DNA of 64,000 nucleotides, taken from NCBI GenBank assembly GCA_030848705.1, contig CM061243.1:1460001-1524000 (forward strand), in the 5' to 3' direction. The position numbers were made by a program, and so were the translations under genes. The notes beneath the pieces are model-generated. The model was not told where the DNA came from. It did no database searches and saw only the letters and a list, made by a program, of their open reading frames with translations. Shown here one piece after another: positions 57,101 through 64,000 of the stretch; position 1 is the first letter of the stretch; each line of letters begins with the position of its first letter. Origin of the DNA: Heracleum sosnowskyi (lineage: Eukaryota; Streptophyta; Magnoliopsida; Apiales; Apiaceae).

Positions 57101-58742
57101 AACTTTGATTGAGTGGTTCTTGTGTGGCTGGATCATCAGAAAGAGCTGCTGAACCACTTTGAGGTTCAGGTTCTTGTGGGCTTGATCCTTTCAGTTTCTT
57201 CTGTCTCTGATAGACTAACTCTTCTGCCTTCCTTAGCTTTTCCATTGGAGGTTTTATCCCAAGATTGGAAGCAGCAGCACCATACTTCTCCCATGAAATA
57301 TCAACATGTCTTTTTGTTGGAGAGTCCTGTGCTGGAGAATCTGAAATAGTAACCACTTGACTTGGTGCAACATCAGGAATACTAACATCAGGATTTGCTT
57401 GAGCAGTAGAAACTGATTGCTCATTCAGAATAGAAGTGTCCTGTACATCAGTATCCTGCTTCTTTTCTAAAGGAATTTGATACCTGCCCTTAGTTAATCT
57501 TCTTTTCTTCTGTGGTGTAGACAATGGAACCACAGCTGCAGTAGCAGTATCAGCAACTTCCTTATTCACATTCATCACAGAGGATATAGGTAAATCATCC
57601 TCTGAGTCAGTCTCATCCCTGAGCACTAACTTTCTTTTAACAGAAACAACCTCACCACCCTTTGCAGCTTTCTTCACCAGGACCCCTTGTACACACCCTT
57701 GTAACTTCTGTTTAGTGAGTGGTGTATAGGAAAAATCCTTTGAACCTGATTGCCTTCCTGACACATCAGTTCGAGCTGATTTCTTTGTTTTTACAACTAA
57801 AGTCTTTTGAGAGACATTAGAGGTGGTAGTTGACTGTTTAGACTGTTTAGGATGAATGCTTGGGTTAGGAACAAGGTGTAATTGGCCTTGCCCCATAGCA
57901 TTAGAAAGTAATCCATAACGAGTAGGCATTTTATGGTGTAAGAAAAACCTAACCTCATCATGAATAAAAGCATTTCCTATGAAACCATTTGCCTTATCAC
58001 TGTTGACTAAGGACTTAATATTATTCTCAGTAATTCTACAGATAGGTAGAACTACATCATTCTCAAAAACAACATTAGGACACAAGTGATTAAAGATCAA
58101 CTGTAAAAATCGAAGAAAACAGACAGAACCTAACTTATCTGATTTCCTATCACTTAAAGCTTTCAAGATAAACGACCCATAATCAAACACTGTAGAATGG
58201 ACAAGAGAGTACCCAATTTTGAGAGATCCTGATGGAAGGGCATCAAAATTTGATGTCTTGTTCAGAAAACAGCGGCTGATCGTATCAAAGAAGAAATTCC
58301 ATTCCTTCTTAAGCTTTGTCCTAAAGAGATTGCCATATCTCTTTACTTCACCATTGTAGCCCAACTTTGTAACAAACTCAAAAAGAGTAGAGTCCGAAAC
58401 ATTAGCAGGAATAACATCACCAAGAACATGTAAATGCAGGGATTCCTCCACAATTGCAGGAGTCACATAGTGAGTAATTCCATTATATTCAAAACTCATC
58501 AAGATGGTGTCAGAATACCCTTTGTCAAAAGTAACTGAGTTCCACACCTACATTACAAGCTTAAAAGAAACACTTGCAGGTTCTGTTAAAGCAAACTTCA
58601 ATGGGCTTGAAGCTAGAAAATCTTGAATTATATGAAACTCATTGGGTAAATCTTGATGATTTAGAATAGCCACAAAATTGTTAGTGGCAAAAGTAACACC
58701 ACTAATCACTGTTTGTTTGTTCATGAATGATGAAGACGCCAT
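54177..58742 (-). pseudogene. Large extra ORF downstream of pol (env-position ORF)
   Basis: It starts ATG at 58742 (MASSSFMNKQ) and is open to 54177 except for one TAG just before VWNSVTFDKG (near 58550), giving 64 plus 1,456 residues around the stop. A folded-looking N-terminal region (about 1-280; ALPSGSLKIGYS, FLQLIFNHLCP) is followed by long low-complexity sequence. That part has repeated TQEP(L/F/S) motifs (about 455-580 of the long part), an acidic run near 630, a coiled-coil-like stretch, an Arg/Gly/Ser-rich basic patch (about 1000-1020) and a coiled-coil-like C-terminus. I see no signal peptide or clear membrane span, so an envelope role is not supported; a nucleic-acid or particle role is equally possible. 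Confidence 0.75.
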
Positions 58743-59242
58743 TGTAATTCTTAAAAATCTTGAGAATTGATGTTTGAAAATAGTTAGGGTTCGTAAGCAC
58801 AGAGAGAGAGATAGAAAATCGAAAAACTGATGATGAGAGAGTAATTAATGATTTAGAATAAGCAAAAGTATTTTGTTAGAACAAAACTTTACTCTCAATA
58901 ACAGGTGGCAAGATATGATTTGTGCACAAATAATTAGTGAACAGATTACGTGTGTAATTTAAATGAAACTGCACCGCTTTTTATGTGTATGTATATGTAT
59001 ATCTATAACAGTGCAACACACGCGCTCATACAGTTGTCCTACTAAAACTCAACCGTCCATCAGCAGAAACTGACGAAAAATTAGGCACAAATTAAGCAAT
59101 GAAATACTGACCTGAACATCAGGATTGACCAGTTGACTTCCTGTCAGGATTAAGTCCTATCAGGAATAGATCAAAAATACACACCTTTCTGAATAACCAT
59201 CAAGATTTGACAGTTATCAGGATTTCCTCTCTGTAGCTTTCC
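58743..59242. other. Spacer between RNase H and the extra ORF
   Basis: No gene. It holds a GAGAGAGAG run near 58801 and a cluster of TCAGGATT/ATCAGGA words at 59118-59225. It could contain a promoter or splice acceptor for the extra ORF; none is clear. Confidence 0.5.
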
Positions 59243-59452
59243 TCAGAAATTCTCAAAGTTCATCATTCCAAGTTCATTCACCAATTTATTGAAAGTAGCT
59301 TCAGGTAGTGGCTTGGTGAATATATCAGCTAGTTGTTGATCAGTAGGAACAAAGTGAAGTTCAATTGTTCCTTCCAGAACTTGTTCTCTTATGAAGTGAT
59401 ATCTAATACTGATGTGTTTAGTAAGAGAATGCTGAACTGGATTTCCTGTCAT
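59243..59452 (-). pseudogene. RNase H C-terminus of the Sirevirus-like element
   Basis: MTGNPVQHSLTKHISIRYHF, then ADIFTKPLPEATF, the usual copia RNase H end. It is separated from the rest of RNase H by a foreign insertion of about 400 bp. Confidence 0.85.
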
Positions 59453-59853
59453 TGCTTAGCTAGCGTTCCGGGAGAATCTAGTCATTTAGTCATAACAATA
59501 TCTGTAAAGCAAGGGGCAAGGCTTCTATGATAGCCTCCCCTCATGTAGTCGTCGGCCTTCCCTGGCCCCCCTTCGTCGCTTCTGGCTAAGCATCTTTCGG
59601 CGGCGGAGGAAAGGAGGCGACTAGTCGCTTCTGGCGAAGCTGCGGGTTCATGAGCAAGTGAATGAACGAGCCATGTTCCTAAAATTCCTAAAAGGAGTGA
59701 CCATCTTTGTTTTCTTCCCTTCCCCTATCCCTTCAAAGCCCTTGTATAGGTTGGGCGCTAGCGCTTGACTAATAGAATAGGAAAGTAAGGCTCTTCTGCT
59801 GAGCGAAGCTGCGAGCCTACCCTTCTCGAGCCTGCTTAAATAGCTTACGCTAG
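59453..59853. other. Organelle-like insertion inside RNase H
   Basis: This stretch is clearly richer in G+C than its surroundings and has words typical of plant mitochondrial spacer DNA (GCTAGCGCTTGACTAATAGA, GCGAAGCTGCGAGCC, CTTCTGGCGAAGCTGCGGG). It interrupts RNase H between DNQSA and MTGNP. GCTAGC occurs at both junctions, which could be microhomology. Mitochondrial origin is my reading of its style, not a search result. It adds a chance reading frame to the pol fragment upstream of it. Confidence 0.5.
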
Positions 59854-60640
59854 CACTTTGGTTATCACAAAAAATAGGGATTTTTGAGTATGACAGGCCA
59901 TAATCTAACAACTGATTTCTCATCCACATTATCTGAGCACAACAACTTCCTGCAGCAATGTACTCAGCTTCTGCAGTTGAAGTGGAAATGGATTTTTGCT
60001 TTTTACTGAACCATGAAACTAGTCTTCCACCCAAAAACTGACAGCTTCCTGAAGTACTTTTCCTGTCTATTTTGCATCCTGCAAAATCAGCATCTGAATA
60101 ACCACACAACCCAAAATCTGATTCCCTTGCATACCAAAGGCCAAGTGAAGGAGTGCCTTTGAGATATCTGAAAATTCTTTTGACTGCAATCAGATGGGGT
60201 TCTCTAGGTTTTGCTTGAAATCTTGCACACAGACAGGTTGCAAACATGATATCTGGTCTACTTGCAGTGAGATACAATAAAGAGCCAATCATTCCTCTAT
60301 AGTGAGTTACATCTACCTCAGCACCTTGATCAGGATCAAGTTTGGTAGCTGTAGCTATGGGAGTTGTAGCAGGAGAACTATCTTGCATGTTAAACCTTGT
60401 CAATAAATTCCTTGTATATTTAGACTGATTGATAAAAATCCCTTCATCAGTCTGTTTAACTTGAAGACCAAGAAAGTAACTCATTTCACCCATCATGCTC
60501 ATTTGATATTTTGACTGCATAAGCTTAGAAAACTTTTCACACAGCTTATTGTTTGTTGACCCAAAAATGATATCATCAACATAAATCTGAACTAACAACA
60601 AGTCCTTACCATGATTCAAATAAAATAAAGTTTTATCAAT
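59854..60640 (-). pseudogene. Reverse transcriptase C-part and RNase H N-part, Sirevirus-like
   Basis: Motifs: TLFYLNHGKDLLLVQIYVDD (catalytic Asp pair), SYFLGLQVKQT, PDIMFATCLCARFQ, then RNase H GYSDADFAGCKIDRKST, STAEAEYIAAGSCCAQ and CDNQSA. Upstream, at about 60640, the RT core with the first catalytic Asp (the DVKSAFLNG block) is missing, and the two sides are in different frames. The enzyme would be inactive. Confidence 0.88.
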
Positions 60641-62684
60641 AGTCAATTCCCTCTTGTTGAGAATACCCCTTTGCAACTAGTCTAGCTTTGTTTCTGATTA
60701 TTACTCCATCAGAATCAGTCTTGTTCTTGAAAATCCACTTTGTACCAACAATTGATCTATTCTTAGGTCTTGGTACCAGTTTCCAGACTTCATTCCTTTC
60801 AAATTCATTCAATTCTTCTTGCATTGCAGTAACCCAATCAGCATCTTTAAGTGCATCTTCAACTTTCCTTGGCTCCTCCTTGGATAAAAAGTTATTGTAT
60901 AGACATTCATTCTGAGTTGCACTTCTTGTTTGAACACCTGCATCAGGATCTCCAATTATCAAATCAGGAGTATGGTCTTTTGTCCATTTCCTTGCTGGTG
61001 TTAAATTGTTTCTTGAAGTAGATGCTCCCCCTGGATTGGTGTTATCTTGATTAGAAGAATTTTCTTGATTTGAAGCTCCCCCTGAACTATTGCTATCTCC
61101 ACCTGATGAATTATCAGGATCATTGCTTGAATCAGTATCTGAAGAATTCTGTCCTGATGATTGAGTTGACTCTGAACTTGTAGTAGAATGATGTTGCTCC
61201 CCCTCAACATTAGCACTACTAGTTGTATCACTATTGTTTGCATCATCAGTATTAGCACCATCAGTATCTGGTGTGTCATCAGGATTTGGTGACCCATCAT
61301 GATCTGATGAATTAACAGCTTCTGATTCACTTTCTTCAGATTCCTTGGTAGCTTCATTTTCAAAAATCAATCTATCATGAGAGTCTTCATTGATTCCTGT
61401 TATCTTCTTATCATCAAAAGATACATGTATTGACTCCATGACAGTCCTTGTTCTCAAATTGAAAACTCTAAAGGCTCTTGATGTAGGATAGCCAATGAAA
61501 ATTCCCTCATCAGCCTTTGTTTCAAATTTCCCTAGTTGTTCAGAGTGAGTTCTGAGAACAAAACATTTACAGCCAAACACATGCAGATGCTTCAGACTAG
61601 GTTTCTTTTCCTTGAGTGATTGATAAGGAGTAACACCATGTCTGTTTATTAATTTCAGATTTTGAGTATAGCATGCTGTGTTGACTGCTTCTGCCCAGAA
61701 GTATGTAGGTAATTTAGCTTCTTCCAACATAGTTCTGCCAGCTTCAATAAGAGTTCTATTTTTCCTTTCAACTACTCCATTTTGCTGGGGTGTGCCAGGA
61801 GCAGAAAATTGTTGAATAATTCCTTTGTATTTGCAGAACTCTTCCATCTTTGAATTCTTAAATTCAGTACCATTATCACTTCTCAGTATCTTGACTTTGT
61901 ACTTTGTGGTTGTCTCAATCATTCTCACATGATCCAACAGAACTTCATGAGTTTCATCTTTTCTGTGCAGAAAATACACCCAGGTGAATCTAGAATATTC
62001 ATCAACAATTACAAGAGTGTACCTTTTCTTACTGATGGTCATGATGTTGACTGGACCAAATAGATCAAGATGTAGCATGTGATATGGTTCTCCAATAGAG
62101 GATTCTGATTTACTCTGGAATGATGTCCTTCTTTGTTTTGCTTTCTGACATGCATCACAGAGTCCATCAGGAGTATACAAAACTTTAGGTAATCCTCTCA
62201 CTAAATCTTTCTTAACCAACTCATTGATGTTGCTGAAGTTGAGATGAGAAAGCTTCTTATGCCAATTCCAACTTTCATCTACTGATGCTTTACTGATCAG
62301 ACAAGTAGGAGAGCCATCAGTATTTGATTGAATGTTGGCTTCATAAATGTTACCATGCCTGTAGCCAGTGAGTGCAACTTTTCCTGATGCTTTGCTGACT
62401 ACTTCACAATATGTGGAATAGAATTTGACATGATAACCTCTGTCAGTGATTTGACTAATACTTAGCAGATTGTGTTTTAGTCCTTTCACTAGAGCTACTC
62501 TTTCAATGATGACATTTCCAATGATTATATTGCCATATCCCAAAGTTTGTCCAAAGTTGCCATCTCCATAAGACACAGTTGGGCCAGCTTTCTCCTCATA
62601 TTCTGATAACAGGGCTTTATTTTCAGTCATGTGCACAGAACATCCACTATCCATGACTAACACATTTTTCTTTTTACCCTGCAT
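60641..62684 (-). pseudogene. Protease, integrase and RT N-terminus, Sirevirus-like
   Basis: An open stretch with protease MDSGCSVHMT, zinc region NWHKKLSHLNF and CDACQKAKQRR, integrase core Asp in HLDLFGPVN, Asp in RSDNGTEF, Glu in NGVVERKNR, a Ser/Asp/Asn-rich linker (about residues 430-560), and the start of RT to ARLVAKGYSQQEGIDY. It then runs into TGA at the RT deletion point. An in-frame TAG (about 62700) separates it from gag. Confidence 0.88.
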
Positions 62685-62699
62685 CAGAATTCCAAAACA

Positions 62700-63992
62700 C
62701 TAATTAGAATGTTTAGGAATCCACACTTGTTGGGTCCCTTTTTCATGCATTTTATTAACATTCATAGCAGAAGACTTTCTGACCTTAACAGTCCTGACAT
62801 GATTTACTCCATCAGGATTTGCTTTGTCAGTATCAGTATTAACAAAAGCATGCTTCACTATGACATTCTCAATTCTATCAGACTTTGTACTCCTATCAAA
62901 CTTAGGCAATGGATCATAGAAGTTATAGTACAAATCATGATACTCTTTACAAGTATAAATAGAATGCCATATACTACCACAATGAAAACAGGAATTCTGT
63001 GGTTTATAAAATACTGAACTATTCCTAACATCAGACAAAGGAATTTCAGTAACTTTCTTTAAACTCTTTTTACAATCAATGGCAAGATGATTAGAGTTTC
63101 CACAGTTAAAACAACACTTTCTAGGTGCATTTGAGATATATTTATAACCATTCTCTTTATTGATCCCAACTTTACCATTCCTATTTCTCTTAACTGGTAG
63201 CTTCCTTTTTCTTATATGTCACCTCACAGATTTTATCCTTAAGCTGTTTCTGAGACAATAGACCTACATTCTTAGTGACTTTCTTCATGACATGTTTTGA
63301 CTTTATAATTTTAATTCCTTGAGCAGAAGTAGATCCCTTTTCAAAAGTAGAATTGGAATCCTTACAAAAACAAAATTAACAGGAGTAATCTTAGTTTTGG
63401 TTTCATCTAAAACATGTCTATAGGTCTTTGGACTGACTGTCTCATCTATGACAACTTTCTCTTTCAATTTCTTATCTTCATCTGACTTATATCCTAGACA
63501 CTCTTTCCAATTTTTAGAGGTATTAATCTCATGAAATTTCCTACCAGAGTCTGTCCAGGTTCTGATTTTCTCATTAGCATATTCAAGTTCCTTTTCAAGA
63601 GAAGTACATTTAGATTTCATCTCTAAGTACATGTGTTTAGCATTATCACATTCTTTTTGTACTTCTTGCATACGAGAAAATTCAGCTTCTAATATGTTAT
63701 TCCTTTTTCTAAGTTCAGACATCTCAGATAAGATCCTAGTATTTTCAGCAGTTTGACTTCTAAAGCTAATATGTAATGACTTTAGAAAACGTCTTAACTC
63801 AGAAGCATTATCAGTATCAAAATCAAAGATAGTATTTAGTACCTTATCATCAGGAGCAGCAGTTACATCAGCATTGGCCATTAGAGCATAGTTGACCACC
63901 TCAGTATCAGATTCTGAGAAAGAGTCCATCCAATCCTTGCTTGATGTGATAAGTGCCTTTGTCTTCTTGCACTCAGAAGCAAAGTGACCCAT
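62700..63992 (-). pseudogene. gag C-terminal part, Sirevirus-like (cut by window edge)
   Basis: From the right: the end of a CCHC knuckle (GMGHFASECKK), a long coiled-coil-like segment (ELRKRNNILEAEFSRMQEVQ, then KCTSLEKELEYANEKIRTW), a frameshift near 63370, then two more knuckles (CFNCGNSNHLAIDC near 63110 and CFHCGSIWHSIYTC near 62975) and a Lys/Arg-rich tail ending QVWIPKHSN-stop. Three knuckles plus a coiled coil is a Sirevirus-like gag layout. The N-terminal capsid part is outside the window. Confidence 0.8.
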
Positions 63993-64000
63993 ACCATTAC

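Larger units (their letters stand above)
53527..64000 (-). mobile_element. Sirevirus-like Ty1/copia element with extra 3' ORF (5' part beyond window)
   Basis: Read on the minus strand from the window end: gag with zinc knuckles, protease, integrase, RT, RNase H, spacer, a very large extra ORF, polypurine tract and 3' LTR. A long ORF between pol and the 3' LTR is the hallmark of the Sirevirus (SIRE1-like) lineage, where it is called env-like. The copy is inactive: stop between gag and pol, deletion in RT, insertion in RNase H, and a stop in the extra ORF. Confidence 0.9.

Noticed and set aside
56811..57349. Plus-strand frames in the large extra ORF
   Set aside because: Shadow frames of the repeated TQEP-coding region.
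54177..58742. True viral envelope gene
   Set aside because: No signal peptide, fusion peptide or membrane anchor is visible; only its position suggests the env-like name.
59453..59853. Assembly chimera with organelle DNA
   Set aside because: RNase H resumes on both sides in the right order, which favours a true insertion, though only spanning reads can settle it.
1..64000. tRNA and rRNA genes
   Set aside because: I saw no cloverleaf-forming A/B-box pairs or rRNA-like conserved blocks; the only tRNA-related words are retrotransposon primer sites.

Overview
This window is a nest of plant transposable elements, and I see no confident single-copy host gene. It is AT-rich and intron-bearing, and it carries plant-type Ty1/copia polyproteins, CACTA (En/Spm) transposases, a Helitron-type end and a telobox-like AAACCCTAAA run. 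This points to a flowering plant, most likely a eudicot with a repeat-rich nuclear genome; I cannot name the species.

Framework. A repeated block (units A, B, C, D at about 4892-6913, 12830-18658, 30535-33590 and 47716-50811, all in the same orientation) encodes a small two-exon protein. It has a BED-type zinc finger followed by a coiled coil and is open in A, C and D but decayed in B. Units C and D also share an old copia gag remnant. This looks like a local or segmental duplication that was later filled with transposons.

Region by region. 1-4891: copia element 1 (minus strand, decayed). 6914-12829: a Helitron-like end with about 1 kb internal repeats, a Ulp1-protease remnant, and remains of two CACTA-type ends. 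13349-18177: copia element 3, with LTRs identical by eye, a 5-bp target duplication and only one in-frame stop. 18664-30534: copia element 2, a close relative of element 1, whose 3' LTR is split by a 6,970-bp CACTA element (18707-25676) holding tandem arrays and gene fragments. 33591-44662: a complete 11,072-bp CACTA element with matching ends, a TCC target duplication, an intact TNP2-type transposase (minus, 3 exons), an intact TnpA/TNP1-like gene (plus, 11 exons), a small GRF zinc-finger/membrane protein gene, and a 174-bp tandem array between the divergent genes. 45441-46708: a small non-autonomous CACTA-like element. 51174-53526: the left part of another CACTA element. 53527-64000: a Sirevirus-like copia element on the minus strand with a very large extra (env-position) ORF downstream of pol, a deletion in reverse transcriptase, and an organelle-like insertion in RNase H.

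How the parts work together. The only gene set that looks complete is the CACTA element at 33591-44662: TNP2 would cut and join the ends, while the TnpA-like protein would be expected to bind the subterminal repeats. Its 174-bp array is related in period and sequence to two arrays in the unrelated-ended CACTA element at 18707-25676. That shared array family, placed in front of genes, is the most unusual feature here.
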